Shown one piece after another: positions 1-8,925 of a DNA stretch of 35,528 nucleotides. The notes below the pieces were generated by a model, which worked only from the letters and a program-made list of their open reading frames with translations, did no database searches and was not told the origin of the DNA. The position numbers and the translations under genes were made by a program. Position 1 is the first letter of the stretch. Each line of letters starts with the position of its first letter. Origin of the DNA: Bacteroidales bacterium. Lineage in GTDB: Bacteria > Bacteroidota > Bacteroidia > Bacteroidales > P3. Location: assembly GCA_017469625.1 (NCBI GenBank), contig JAFUGA010000049.1, positions 1 through 35,528 on the forward strand, given 5' to 3'.

Positions 1-28
1 CATATCCATATCCATATCCATATCCATA
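1..28. repeat. 6-bp tandem repeat (ATATCC) in the wzc tyrosine tail
   Basis: At least four and a half units of a hexamer that reads TATGGA on the coding strand and encodes alternating Tyr-Gly. It continues past the window edge. A hexamer changes length in whole codon pairs, so slippage would alter tyrosine number without a frameshift. Confidence 0.85.
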
Positions 29-2386
29 CGCTGAAGTAGTACCGTTAAGAACTATAGACATATTATTGAATTTCTTTTCTTTGTAGTAGTTTTCTATAAT
101 AGGCAATAGTTCTCTTTCCATTAGTCCTACTCTAATGACAAACACAGTTATATCTGCCCATTTTGATATAATAGATGTATCGGCTACTATATCTACAGGA
201 GGACAGTCTAAAACTATAAATTCATACTCTTTTTTCAATTCCTGAATAAGAGTTTCCAATTTAGGAGAGAATAACAATTCAGATGGATTAGGAGGTATAG
301 TTCCTACAGGTAAAACATCTAAAAATTCGTTGTTTTCTTCCTTAACTATCAAACTATGCCAATCGTCTGTTCTACCTGTCAAATAATTCGTTAGACCTAT
401 ATTAGGACTTTCTACATAAGAACTTAATGATGCTCTTCTTAGGTCCAAATCCACTGCAATAGTTTTCTTTTCTTTTATAGCGAAACTTACTGCAGAGTTC
501 ATAGAAATAAAGGTTTTACCACTACCAGGATTAGCAGAAGTATACATTATTATTTGGTTTGCATTCTGCGTTGTATTCATCAATTCTAAGTTTGTACGAA
601 CAACACGAAATGCTTCGTTTATTATGTTCTTACTCTTGGACTTAACAACTATTTCGTATGTATCATTTGCTCTGTTAGAATGACGAATCAACTTTCTAAC
701 TTTTTTCTTATTTGCTCTTTGTGTTCTTGTAATATATAGAGGTATTTCTCCTACAAATGGTATTGTCAAAGTTTCTAAATCTTTTCTACCACGTACTTTT
801 GTATTCGCCGTTTCTACTATATAAACAAGACCTGCTGGAATAGCCAATCCTAATATTATTGCAACAAGATATATCATATTTCTCTTAGGAGCAGTAGGAT
901 TTTGCGAACCCATAGGTGGTGTAATTATACGAGTATTATAGGCTGTGAAGGCTTGAGAAAGTTCGTTTTCTTCTCTCTTTTGTAGAAGGTACAAGTATAA
1001 AGATTCCTTTACTTTTTGTTGTCTTTCCACTGAAAGCAAATATTGTGCTTGTTCTGGATTTGAAACTATCTTTTCATCCGTAGATTTTTCAGTATCTTTT
1101 AGTGCTGTCATCTGAGTATTTAAAACTTTAAGATGATTATCTATAGATACAAGGATAGCGTTTTTCATTGATGAAAGTGTATTATCCAAATCTGCAACCA
1201 ATGGATTCTTTTCACTACTATTTGCTACAAGACTATTTCTTTGAAGTTGTGTTTTATTGTATTCTTGTATTTCTTCTGCTATACCATTATCTTGAATACC
1301 CACGGCAGGCAATAGTTGATTTTTTGCTCCACTTATAATATAACTACGTATGTATTTAGCCATATATATTTGGTTATTCAAATTGACAATCTCTGTACTT
1401 GTAGCATCGGCCTTTGCTATAGACAATGTAGATGTTTGTACCAAATCTGGAATACGGTTTGCGCTCTTGTAAGATGATATATCATTATCTACATTTCCTA
1501 ATTCCTTTTCTATAACTGCCAAACGGTCGTTTATAAATTGAGAAGTGCTTATTGCTATTTGGTTTTTATCCTTTACCCAATTCTCATTATATATAAGTAT
1601 AAGAGTGTTTATAATATCCTCTGCTCTCTGAGTAGAAACATCTTCGTAAGAAATATCTATTATAGTTGTGTATTTACCATTCAAAGAGGCTGTCAAACCA
1701 GCAGAATATGTACCTATAGCAGTATAAGGGTTCATCTTATGAATATGAATAGTCATATCCTCGTTTCCTTTGTAATAAGGAGAAGATTTTACTACTATTT
1801 GTCCTACGGAAGTTGCCAAAGAAGTACCTACCTTTGCTTTATATACTCTACTATCATCTATTTCTCTACCATTAACTTTTCCTTTTATTTTGGAAAGTTC
1901 TATATTTCCATTTGATAACTTAATATCAAAAGTCAATGATGATTTATCGTCCATAATATCTGGTAAAGAAACAGAAATAGGAAGATTTTTTCCATACAAC
2001 AAAGGATTGTGGAAGAAACCTTCACTTCTATATACTATATCAAGGTTTAGACGTTTTATAACCTCTAACATAAGGGCTGGAGATTTCAATGCAACTAATT
2101 CGTTATCTACATTTGTAGAAGAGGTGAATAGTCCCATATCATTGAACTCGTTTAACTGCCCAATACCTTTGGAAGACTTGTCATCGCTCTTTATAAGCAC
2201 GGTTGCCGTACGATTATATTTAGGTTCTGACTTTAATATAAACAATGTTGCAACTGCCAAAACTATAACCAATGACAAGGCAAACCAACGCCAACGCAAA
2301 AAGCATTGAGTTACAACATTAGGTATTTTAAGTGAATTCGCTAATTTGAATAATTGGTCTATAATATTTTTTAAATTGGAGTTCAT
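1..2386 (-). CDS. wzc: Wzc-type polysaccharide co-polymerase / BY-kinase (3' end cut by window edge)
   Basis: Inner-membrane tyrosine autokinase that controls polymer length and export of capsule or exopolysaccharide with the Wza pore. It is open for 795 codons from the ATG at 2386, with an in-frame stop just upstream, so the start is unambiguous. It runs off the left edge. An N-terminal Wzz-like region has a membrane helix near residues 33-50. A long helical region follows, then a second membrane helix just before the cytoplasmic kinase domain. The kinase domain shows Walker A ANPGSGKT (residues 618-625) and Walker A' VLDCPPVD (Asp about 727). The visible end is YGYGYGYGY (787-795), the start of the tyrosine cluster that BY-kinases autophosphorylate. 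It begins 24 nt after the wza stop, in the same operon. The family call is firm; the number of tail tyrosines cannot be seen. Confidence 0.93.
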   Translation of the reverse strand, partial: MNSNLKNIIDQLFKLANSLKIPNVVTQCFLRWRWFALSLVIVLAVATLFILKSEPKYNRTATVLIKSDDKSSKGIGQLNEFNDMGLFTSSTNVDNELVALKSPALMLEVIKRLNLDIVYRSEGFFHNPLLYGKNLPISVSLPDIMDDKSSLTFDIKLSNGNIELSKIKGKVNGREIDDSRVYKAKVGTSLATSVGQIVVKSSPYYKGNEDMTIHIHKMNPYTAIGTYSAGLTASLNGKYTTIIDISYEDVSTQRAEDIINTLILIYNENWVKDKNQIAISTSQFINDRLAVIEKELGNVDNDISSYKSANRIPDLVQTSTLSIAKADATSTEIVNLNNQIYMAKYIRSYIISGAKNQLLPAVGIQDNGIAEEIQEYNKTQLQRNSLVANSSEKNPLVADLDNTLSSMKNAILVSIDNHLKVLNTQMTALKDTEKSTDEKIVSNPEQAQYLLSVERQQKVKESLYLYLLQKREENELSQAFTAYNTRIITPPMGSQNPTAPKRNMIYLVAIILGLAIPAGLVYIVETANTKVRGRKDLETLTIPFVGEIPLYITRTQRANKKKVRKLIRHSNRANDTYEIVVKSKSKNIINEAFRVVRTNLELMNTTQNANQIIMYTSANPGSGKTFISMNSAVSFAIKEKKTIAVDLDLRRASLSSYVESPNIGLTNYLTGRTDDWHSLIVKEENNEFLDVLPVGTIPPNPSELLFSPKLETLIQELKKEYEFIVLDCPPVDIVADTSIISKWADITVFVIRVGLMERELLPIIENYYKEKKFNNMSIVLNGTTSAYGYGYGYGY

Positions 2387-2410
2387 TACAGTTTCTTATT
2401 TAAGAGTTTT

Positions 2411-3226
2411 TTATCTATTTAACACTACTATAATAAAGTTCAACGCTGTTACAACGAAAGAACCTAAAGAAATCCAAAATGATGTAGAACGTACGTTGTT
2501 TCCATTTACTGTGGATTGTCTTTCCTTTGTTGGATTTGGCTGAACATAAACCACATCATTTTGTTGCAGATAATAAGCAGGGGACATAAGCAAGGTATCT
2601 AAATTAGTTAGATTTAGAATATACGAAGTTTGTCCTCCATCTACTGAACGTAAAACCTGCACACTATCTCTTTTGCCATAGATGGTTAAATCTCCGGCCA
2701 TACCTATAGCATCTAAGATAGTAACTTTATCTTGTGTTATGGTGTATCTTCCTGGCTTTGCAACCTCTCCTAACATAGAAATATACATTTCTGCAAATTC
2801 TACTGTAACAGTAGGGTCGTTCAGAAGATTTTTTCCTATCAATTCGCTTTTTATCAACTCCGATATTTCAAAACGTGTTTTTCCTGCTACATTTATTTTT
2901 CCAACCTGTGGAAAATCTATATTTCCTTCACTATCTACTGAATAGACAGATACAGATTGAGAACCTCCACTTGCCAATCCACCATATCCTATCCTTGAAG
3001 ACTGAACAGGAAGGTTAAATAGTGCTGCTAATTCTGGATTTTTACTATTTACCACTATAGAGAGTTTATCCTCTGGTTTAATAGTTATTATAGACGGATT
3101 TGTTATTTGAGAAGTTTTACCGTCCTGTGCATCTTGAAAATATCTAATATCCTTTGTATTAGAACAACTTGCCAACAAAAGTATTGACAACAATGCAAAC
3201 AAGAGTTTAAATTTGTTAAATGACAT
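2411..3226 (-). CDS. wza: Wza/BexD-type polysaccharide export lipoprotein
   Basis: 271-residue outer-membrane polysaccharide export protein. The N-terminus is a lipoprotein signal, hydrophobic LLFALLSILLLASC, with the lipobox Cys at residue 21. A poly-export domain follows (about residues 45-135; motif KPEDKLSIVVNSKNPELAALFN). An SLBB-like segment begins around YISMLGEVAKPGRYTI. The C-terminus has one hydrophobic helix (FWISLGSFVVTALNFIIVVL), fitting the amphipathic barrel helix of Wza homologues. It lies between upxY (18 nt before its start) and wzc (24 nt after), the usual pairing of outer-membrane pore and kinase. Expected partner: the wzc product across the periplasm. The family is clear; which polymer is exported cannot be told. 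Confidence 0.93.
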   Translation of the reverse strand: MSFNKFKLLFALLSILLLASCSNTKDIRYFQDAQDGKTSQITNPSIITIKPEDKLSIVVNSKNPELAALFNLPVQSSRIGYGGLASGGSQSVSVYSVDSEGNIDFPQVGKINVAGKTRFEISELIKSELIGKNLLNDPTVTVEFAEMYISMLGEVAKPGRYTITQDKVTILDAIGMAGDLTIYGKRDSVQVLRSVDGGQTSYILNLTNLDTLLMSPAYYLQQNDVVYVQPNPTKERQSTVNGNNVRSTSFWISLGSFVVTALNFIIVVLNR

Positions 3227-3243
3227 ATCTAAATTTAATATAA

Positions 3244-3798
3244 TTATTCTTCTATTACTTGTATGAAATCCGGTTGTATATACGTTGCAGCCACAGCAAC
3301 AAGGCCTTTTATCTGTACCACCAATCTTTTATTTCTTTTTCCTTTTATCTTCTGCAAAGTACCTTCTGCTCCGTTGAATATACCACCTGTAATTCTAACC
3401 TTTGAACCTTGTTTTAGTTTTATTTCATCTACCTTGTACCATATCAAATCTTCTTCATAATGTTTTGCTACTGCAATAAAGTTATTCATCTCTTGTTCAG
3501 GGACTTTCATTATTACATTATTTCCTTGTATTTTTCTGGTAGCAAACCATATAAAAGGATTTAATTTTTGTAAAACATCTATACGGTAATAGGTGTCATA
3601 GACAAAGACAAGATTGGGTATAAAGGGTTCTAATCTCCTTATAGTTTTCCCCAAGGACTTTCTGAGTACGTAATGTTTTGGTATAAAATACTTTATACCC
3701 TCTTTTATCAGCAATTGTTCTGCTTTGTTCTCACTTTTATAAGCATTTAAAACAAACCACTGCGGAGTTTCTTCTTCTTTAAAATGCTCCACGACCAT
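3244..3798 (-). CDS. upxY: UpxY-family NusG-like transcription antiterminator
   Basis: 184 residues. The N-terminal NGN domain begins at QWFVLNAYKSENKAEQLL and includes the KYFIPKHYVLRK strand. The C-terminal KOW domain is about residues 128-165 (KLKQGSKVRITGGIFNGAEGTL). In Bacteroides, UpxY proteins are the first gene of capsule operons and let RNA polymerase read through the leader of their own operon. Here it is likewise first, followed closely by wza and wzc. Upstream is a promoter and a leader of about 170 nt with a hairpin at 3908-3930, which fits that role. No UpxZ-like inhibitor gene is seen next to it within the window. Family confidence is high; the specific antitermination target is inferred. 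Confidence 0.9.
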   Translation of the reverse strand: MVVEHFKEEETPQWFVLNAYKSENKAEQLLIKEGIKYFIPKHYVLRKSLGKTIRRLEPFIPNLVFVYDTYYRIDVLQKLNPFIWFATRKIQGNNVIMKVPEQEMNNFIAVAKHYEEDLIWYKVDEIKLKQGSKVRITGGIFNGAEGTLQKIKGKRNKRLVVQIKGLVAVAATYIQPDFIQVIEE

Positions 3799-3907
3799 GC
3801 AATTTTAATACTAAAACAAAGCTATTTTCTCTTTGACAAATAGATAATTCTACAACACACACTAAAACCTACAAAATATTGATTATCAGTAAATTTTAGA
3901 TAAGAAA

Positions 3908-3930
3908 GTCTTTATTGCACCCATAAAGAC
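3908..3930 (-). promoter_or_regulatory. Leader hairpin of the upxY operon
   Basis: Perfect 8-bp stem (GTCTTTAT/ATAAAGAC) with a 7-nt loop in the transcribed leader of upxY, followed on the minus strand by TTTCTTATC. It could be a weak pause or termination site for UpxY to overcome. The tail is too short on T for a firm intrinsic terminator call. Confidence 0.5.
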
Positions 3931-3977
3931 CCTTATTCCATACCATCTATTATTAACCCTTAGACTATAATCGGTTG

Positions 3978-4009
3978 CAAAGTTAGTACAAAACTTTCAC
4001 TTGTCCAAA
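3978..4009 (-). promoter_or_regulatory. Bacteroidetes-type promoter for upxY-wza-wzc
   Basis: On the minus strand, TTTG (4006-4009) is followed after 20 nt by TAACTTTG (3978-3985). This matches the primary sigma consensus TTTG-N19-23-TAnnTTTG. Transcription would start near 3971, giving a leader of about 170 nt. Confidence 0.75.
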
Positions 4010-4204
4010 CATATACTTTCTTTTTTTCTGCAAAAAAAGGTTTTCGTTTAATAATCAATAAGATAGACAAAATTATTTTTAACATAAACTTTTGTAATAT
4101 TTATGTAAAAATATTCTAAACACTCAAAAAATCAGATAAATATTCATTTCTATGAAATAAATCTCTACTCCTTTTTCATTTTTCTTCGGTCTAATTTCCT
4201 AAAA

Positions 4205-4512
4205 TTTTATTCTATTTTCCTCTATTTTCGTTTCACTTTCACAAATCTTCACCCTATTTCTATGAAACTTTGTTTTAATTCCATAGAACGAAGAAAGAAT
4301 TTCATAGAACTTGATTCTATTTTCACGAAACGAAGTTTTAGAAAATTAGAATCAAGTTCTACAAAAATGAAACGAAGTTTCGCAAGAACGAAACAAAGTT
4401 TTATTTTTCTAAAACAAAGAGATAAAAAAATTAAAACAAAGTTCTATGAAACTAAAACAAAGCTTCGTGAGAACGAAATAAGGTTTTATTTTTCTAAAAC
4501 TTTACTTTAGAA
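4205..4512. repeat. Intergenic repeat cluster R1 (AAAACAAAG family)
   Basis: Degenerate tandem and inverted copies of a module of about 21 bp: a core AAAACAAAG or its complement, alternating with AGATAGA or TTCTAYRAA linkers and AATT/AAAATT. It fills most of the gap between upxY and mrdB. An 82-codon open frame across it (4262-4510) is the repeat read in one frame and is not called a gene. Related clusters lie near 14.3, 23.05, 31.44 and 33.65 kb. The rest of the gap (4010-4204) is AT-rich with nothing else recognised. Confidence 0.75.
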
Positions 4513-4516
4513 AACC

Positions 4517-5785
4517 TTATATAAGTTCACCTCGGGCAGCATCTTGTCTTATAAAGATGAAAAGCATAAGTGTAAATGCCCAAAGAGAAGAACCTCCGTA
4601 GGATAAAAATGGTAATGGTATACCTATAACAGGTAGCAGACCTATAGTCATACCTATATTTACAAAGAAGTGGAAGAAGATGATACCTGCAATACTGTAA
4701 CCATACAAACGAGCAAAATTACTTCTCTGTCTTTCAGCCATTTTTATAAGTTTAACACATAGCCAAACATAAACAAATACCAAAATTATAGAACCAACAA
4801 AACCCCACTCCTCTCCTACAGTACAGAAGATAAAGTCCGTATCTTGTTCTGGTACAAAGTTGAATTTGGTTTGTGTTCCTTCTAAAAAGCCTTTACCGAA
4901 AAAGCCTCCTGAACCTATTGCTATCTTGCTTTGATTTACATTATAACCAGCACCTTTAAAGTCTTGTTTTTGACCCAAAAGTACTTCTATTCTCTCTCTT
5001 TGATGAGAACCTAACACATCGTTATAAGCGAAATCTACTCCCAATATAACTATGGAACAAAAGGCAATAATACCTAAAAAATATATAAACTTTACAGACC
5101 TATTTCTTCTGTGCAGTATGAAATATAGTATAAGGGTTGCACCAGATAATATGCCTATAAGTAAATATGGATTTATGATTAACGCCAATACAAAAAGAAT
5201 AATAGCCGACACTCCAAAGATAAGCACGTATGAAGATAAACCTTCTCTAAACAATACGAAAACAAAGGAACAATATACCAAAGCCGAACCTGTATCATTC
5301 TGCAAAAGAACTAAAGCCATTGGCAATAAAACTATTCCTATTGCGGTAAGTTTAGTCTTTAATTCTTTCATATCAACATTTATTGCAGAAAGAAGTTTTG
5401 ACAATGCAAGTGCTGTTCCGAGTTTAGCAAATTCTGAAGGCTGTATACCAAATTCTCCTATTCCTAACCAACTCTTTGCCCCCTTGGTAACAGAACCCAT
5501 AATCAAAACTACAAAAAGCATGGCTATACATATAAGATATACAATATAAGATGTTTGAGAAAAAAACTTAGGGTCTGTAACCATAACAAACAACGCTATA
5601 ACCAACGCCGCACCTATCCACATCATTTGTTTGCCATATCTACACGACATATCAAAAATATTAGAGTGTTCACCATCATAAACTGCTGCATAAATATTTA
5701 ACCAACCTACAAAAACCAAAAACAGAAAAGCTATAACAACTTTCCACTCCACATTTGCCAATATTTTTTTACCACTTCTTTCCAT
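4517..5785 (-). CDS. mrdB: RodA peptidoglycan glycosyltransferase (SEDS family)
   Basis: 422-residue polytopic membrane protein of the FtsW/RodA/SpoVE family, which polymerises lipid II for side-wall growth with PBP2. Hydrophobic segments run through the whole length. Family signatures are visible: SEFAKLGTALALSKLL, FVPEQDTDFIFCTVGEEWGF in the late extracellular loop, and PLPFLSYGGSSL near the C-terminus. The ATG at 5785 comes one base after the mrdA stop (TGA-T-ATG), so translation is probably coupled. RodA rather than FtsW is chosen because of the PBP2 partner directly upstream. Length is normal and no defect is seen. Confidence 0.95.
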   Translation of the reverse strand: MERSGKKILANVEWKVVIAFLFLVFVGWLNIYAAVYDGEHSNIFDMSCRYGKQMMWIGAALVIALFVMVTDPKFFSQTSYIVYLICIAMLFVVLIMGSVTKGAKSWLGIGEFGIQPSEFAKLGTALALSKLLSAINVDMKELKTKLTAIGIVLLPMALVLLQNDTGSALVYCSFVFVLFREGLSSYVLIFGVSAIILFVLALIINPYLLIGILSGATLILYFILHRRNRSVKFIYFLGIIAFCSIVILGVDFAYNDVLGSHQRERIEVLLGQKQDFKGAGYNVNQSKIAIGSGGFFGKGFLEGTQTKFNFVPEQDTDFIFCTVGEEWGFVGSIILVFVYVWLCVKLIKMAERQRSNFARLYGYSIAGIIFFHFFVNIGMTIGLLPVIGIPLPFLSYGGSSLWAFTLMLFIFIRQDAARGELI

Positions 5786-5786
5786 A

Positions 5787-7748
5787 TCAATCGCTGTTTG
5801 TAGAATTTGTATTTCCTGTTGTTGAAGTATTGTTTTGTTTATTCTCTGTAGCCTGAGAATTTGTTGTGTTCTGCTGTTTATTATTGCTTTTCTTTGGTTG
5901 CTGAACTCTAACCAAAGGTAAAGGTTGACAAGGCATTGCTTCCATATACATTTTTTCTACATCTTCTCTTTCCACTTTGCCTTTTATGTATTTCTCTATT
6001 ATCAATCCTGCTATAGGAGCAGCCCATGTACCACCACCTCCTCGTGCATTTTCCACATAAACAGAAACTGCTATCTGAGGATTTACTTTTGGAGCAAAGG
6101 ATATAAAAACAGAATGGTCTGCACCTATGTTTTGTGCCGTTCCTGTCTTACCACATACTTCCAAACCCGGAACATCTGCCCTTCTTCCTGTACCTCCACC
6201 CTCGTGAACCACAGCCCACATTCCTTCTACTGCTATATTCCACCACGATGATGCTATAAGAGAATAATGTTTTTGCAAATACTTGGAGTAAATCTTCTTA
6301 TGGTTGTCATCTCCATAGGCTTTAACTAAATGAGGTGTAATATACCAACCTCTATTCGCAACCAAAGCAGCGAAATTCGCCATCTGAATAGGCACAACTC
6401 CTACCTCACCCTGTCCTATACTGTTTGAGTATATGGTATGAAAGTTCCAACCAGAGGGATACCATTTATTATAAAAATTAGTGTCGGGTATGCTACCCTT
6501 TCTCACGTTTGGCAAATCTATATCCGTTATCACACCAAAACCCATTCTCTTCATAGCAGCCGTCCATAAAGCAAGACCAAACTTACTATCTATCTTACCC
6601 GTACGAGGATTGACTTGCTGAACCTCTCTCTGAAAAACACGATAGAAATATGGATTACAAGACATTTTTATCGCGTCCCTAACAGTAGAAGCTGAAGGAT
6701 GATTATGACAACCTACCAATCCCTTATCGCAAGGAAAACCTGTATTGGCACTTATTACACCCATATCCAACGCAACTAAGGCTTGTGCTATTTTAAATAT
6801 ACTTCCAGGTGGATATTCTGCCATAAGGGCTCTATTAAACAAAGGTTTAGAAATATCATCAAGGAGTTTCTTATAATTGTTTCCCCTTTCCCTACCCGCT
6901 AATAAATTAGGCTCGTAAGATGGTGCTGAAACAAAACACAAAACTTCACCTGTAGAGGGTTCTATTGCCACAATAGAACCTCTTTTATTTTTCATTAGTT
7001 TTTCAGCATATTTTTGTAAATCTGCATCTATTGTAGAGTAAAGATTTTTTCCTGTAATGGCAGCTTGGTCATATTTACCATTTTGAAAAGAACCTTTTTC
7101 TCTGTTATGCACATCTACCAAAGTAATCTTGCTTCCCTTAACTCCTCTAAGTTCTTTCTCGTAACTCTTTTCCAAACCACTCATTCCTATGTAATCTCCC
7201 CTTTTATAATACGGTTCTTTCTCTATTCTCGCTTCATTTACCTCACCTATATAACCCAAAACTGCAGCAGCAATAGAATCAGGGTAAGACCTAATAGTTC
7301 TTTTCTGTGCATAAAAACCCTGAAACATATAAATCTTTTCCTGCAATGAAGCAAAATCTTCTTTACTTATTTGTTTCTCAAAAAAAGAAGGAGCATACAT
7401 TGAGTATTTTTTTGCTTTGTCCATCTTCTTATTAAAATCTTCTTTTGTAATCTTAACAAGCGAACAAAACATATTTGTATCTATATTTTTTACTTGACGA
7501 GGTATAACCATAAGGTCATAAACTACTTCATTATATACGAGTAGTTTACCTTTTCTATCATAAATCAAACCACGAGAAGGATATTGTGTAACATATCTTA
7601 AAGCGTTTCTGTCTGCAAGTTCTGCATAAGTATCATCTATAACTTGAAGATATAACAATCTAATAGCATACACTAATCCTATGAAGACAAATATCCCCAT
7701 TATAATAAATCTTCTGGATGCCAAAGCATTTTTTGTACTATTAGACAC
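5787..7748 (-). CDS. mrdA: Penicillin-binding protein 2 (elongasome transpeptidase)
   Basis: 653-residue class B PBP that cross-links peptidoglycan during elongation with RodA. An N-terminal membrane anchor spans about residues 13-33. The PBP dimerisation domain follows (SRGLIYDRKGKLL onward). The transpeptidase domain has all three catalytic motifs: S316-I-F-K319, S363-C-N365 and K534-T-G-T. The last 40 residues are a Gln/Asn/Ser/Thr-rich tail. The frame is closed by a TAA immediately before the GTG at 7748, so GTG is the earliest possible start. It puts MSNSTKNALASRR ahead of the membrane helix as expected. First gene of a two-gene operon with mrdB; mreBCD are not adjacent. Confidence 0.95.
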   Translation of the reverse strand: MSNSTKNALASRRFIIMGIFVFIGLVYAIRLLYLQVIDDTYAELADRNALRYVTQYPSRGLIYDRKGKLLVYNEVVYDLMVIPRQVKNIDTNMFCSLVKITKEDFNKKMDKAKKYSMYAPSFFEKQISKEDFASLQEKIYMFQGFYAQKRTIRSYPDSIAAAVLGYIGEVNEARIEKEPYYKRGDYIGMSGLEKSYEKELRGVKGSKITLVDVHNREKGSFQNGKYDQAAITGKNLYSTIDADLQKYAEKLMKNKRGSIVAIEPSTGEVLCFVSAPSYEPNLLAGRERGNNYKKLLDDISKPLFNRALMAEYPPGSIFKIAQALVALDMGVISANTGFPCDKGLVGCHNHPSASTVRDAIKMSCNPYFYRVFQREVQQVNPRTGKIDSKFGLALWTAAMKRMGFGVITDIDLPNVRKGSIPDTNFYNKWYPSGWNFHTIYSNSIGQGEVGVVPIQMANFAALVANRGWYITPHLVKAYGDDNHKKIYSKYLQKHYSLIASSWWNIAVEGMWAVVHEGGGTGRRADVPGLEVCGKTGTAQNIGADHSVFISFAPKVNPQIAVSVYVENARGGGGTWAAPIAGLIIEKYIKGKVEREDVEKMYMEAMPCQPLPLVRVQQPKKSNNKQQNTTNSQATENKQNNTSTTGNTNSTNSD

Positions 7749-7784
7749 TTAAATTTGCTTTTTTACGTTACCTATTTAAAAGTG

Positions 7785-7792
7785 CAAAGATA
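7785..7792 (-). promoter_or_regulatory. Putative -7 box of the mrdA-mrdB promoter
   Basis: TATCTTTG on the minus strand, 37 nt upstream of the mrdA GTG, matches TAnnTTTG. No TTTG was found at the expected -33 distance, so only half of the signal is supported. The 52-bp gap is shared with the divergent gene starting at 7801. Confidence 0.45.
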
Positions 7793-7800
7793 CAAGAAAA

Positions 7801-8817
7801 ATGAAGAATTGTAACTACGATAATAATAATTTTTTCAATAATTGGTTTTCTTTATTAAAAGGTATTGAAAAAGAAAAGGATTTTAACGGTTTAACTTTAA
7901 AAGCATTCAAGTTTCAGTACGATAATAATAAGGTTTATAAAAATTGGTGCAATTATTTGGGATATACCGATAGGGATATTTGCAAAATAGAGGATATACC
8001 TTTTCTTCCTATATCTTTTTTCAAAACCCAAAACATTTCTTGTCTTAATGTAAAAGAAGAAGATTATTTTCTTTCATCTGGAACTACTACTTCTACAAGG
8101 AGCAAACATTATGTTTATAACAAGGAATTTTACATAAAAAATACTTTTCTTTGTTTTGAAGAGTTTTTTAGCAAACCTTACGAATATTCTTTCCTTTGTT
8201 TATTACCCAACTATTTGGAACAAACACATTCTTCTCTTATTTGTATGATGGACGCTTTCGTAAGACAAAGCAAATATCAAAGTGGATTTTTCAAAGACAA
8301 TCTTTCAGATATTGTAAGTATAATAGAACAAAACGAAAGTAAAGGTATAAAAACAATACTTTTTGGTGTTACTTATGCTTTACTTGATTTGATAAAAATA
8401 AAACGATTTTCTCTAAAGAATACTACCATATTTGAAACAGGTGGAATGAAAGGAAGAAGAAAAGAAATGCCAAAAGAACAACTGCATAATATTCTTAAAG
8501 AAGGCTTTGGCGTAGAAAGTATAGCCTCTGAATATGGTATGTGTGAATTATTTTCACAAGCATATTCTCTTGGCGATGGAATATTTCACACTCCTAAACA
8601 AATGAAAGTATGTATCAGCGAAATAAATGATTGGAAAAGCAGAAACACAATAAATAAAAATGGAATTATAAACGTAATAGATTTAGCCAATATAGCAACT
8701 TGTTGTTTTATAGAAACAGAAGATGTAGGCAGAATGAGAGAAGATGGAAAGTTTGAAATCATAGGTAGGTTAGACCATTCTGAAACAAGAGGTTGCAACC
8801 TTATGTATTCAAACTAA
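7801..8817 (+). CDS. LuxE-like acyl-protein synthetase (ANL superfamily)
   Basis: 338 residues resembling the LuxE / phenylacetate-CoA-ligase-like domain, which activates an acyl group with ATP and transfers it to a thiol. Visible motifs are LPISFFK, the phosphate loop equivalent FLSSGTTTSTRSKH (about residue 90), ETGGMKGRRKEM (about 215), SEYGMCELFSQAY (about 240), and a C-terminal EDVGRMREDGKFEIIGRLDHSETRGCNL like the adenylation-domain hinge. It is slightly shorter than bacterial LuxE. No other lux-like gene (reductase or luciferase) is nearby, so bioluminescence is not implied. The physiological acyl substrate is unknown. It is divergent from mrdA with a 52-bp gap and followed by a gap before atpB, so it is probably monocistronic. 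Confidence 0.82.
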   Translation: MKNCNYDNNNFFNNWFSLLKGIEKEKDFNGLTLKAFKFQYDNNKVYKNWCNYLGYTDRDICKIEDIPFLPISFFKTQNISCLNVKEEDYFLSSGTTTSTRSKHYVYNKEFYIKNTFLCFEEFFSKPYEYSFLCLLPNYLEQTHSSLICMMDAFVRQSKYQSGFFKDNLSDIVSIIEQNESKGIKTILFGVTYALLDLIKIKRFSLKNTTIFETGGMKGRRKEMPKEQLHNILKEGFGVESIASEYGMCELFSQAYSLGDGIFHTPKQMKVCISEINDWKSRNTINKNGIINVIDLANIATCCFIETEDVGRMREDGKFEIIGRLDHSETRGCNLMYSN

Positions 8818-8895
8818 TCTTTTGTTTTTCATAAGATAACAGACGTTGTTTTGTAAATTTTTTGGCAAAAGTTTCTGTGATTCATCTTTTTTTTA

Positions 8896-8903
8896 TAATT
8901 TTG
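8896..8903 (+). promoter_or_regulatory. Putative -7 box of the atpB promoter
   Basis: TAATTTTG matches TAnnTTTG and lies 22 nt before the atpB ATG. The -33 region has TTTC rather than TTTG at a spacing of 20. The leader would be very short. Confidence 0.5.
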
Positions 8904-8925
8904 TTTGTGTATTAAAGAGAATTAT

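Noticed and set aside
1538-2309. Plus-strand frames opposite wzc
   Set aside because: The minus strand has a continuous 795-codon frame with kinase motifs, so these are shadows.
4262-4510. 82-codon plus-strand open frame
   Set aside because: It is the AAAACAAAG repeat read in one frame; the period of 21 bp keeps it open. Composition is Lys/Ser/Phe noise with no start signal.
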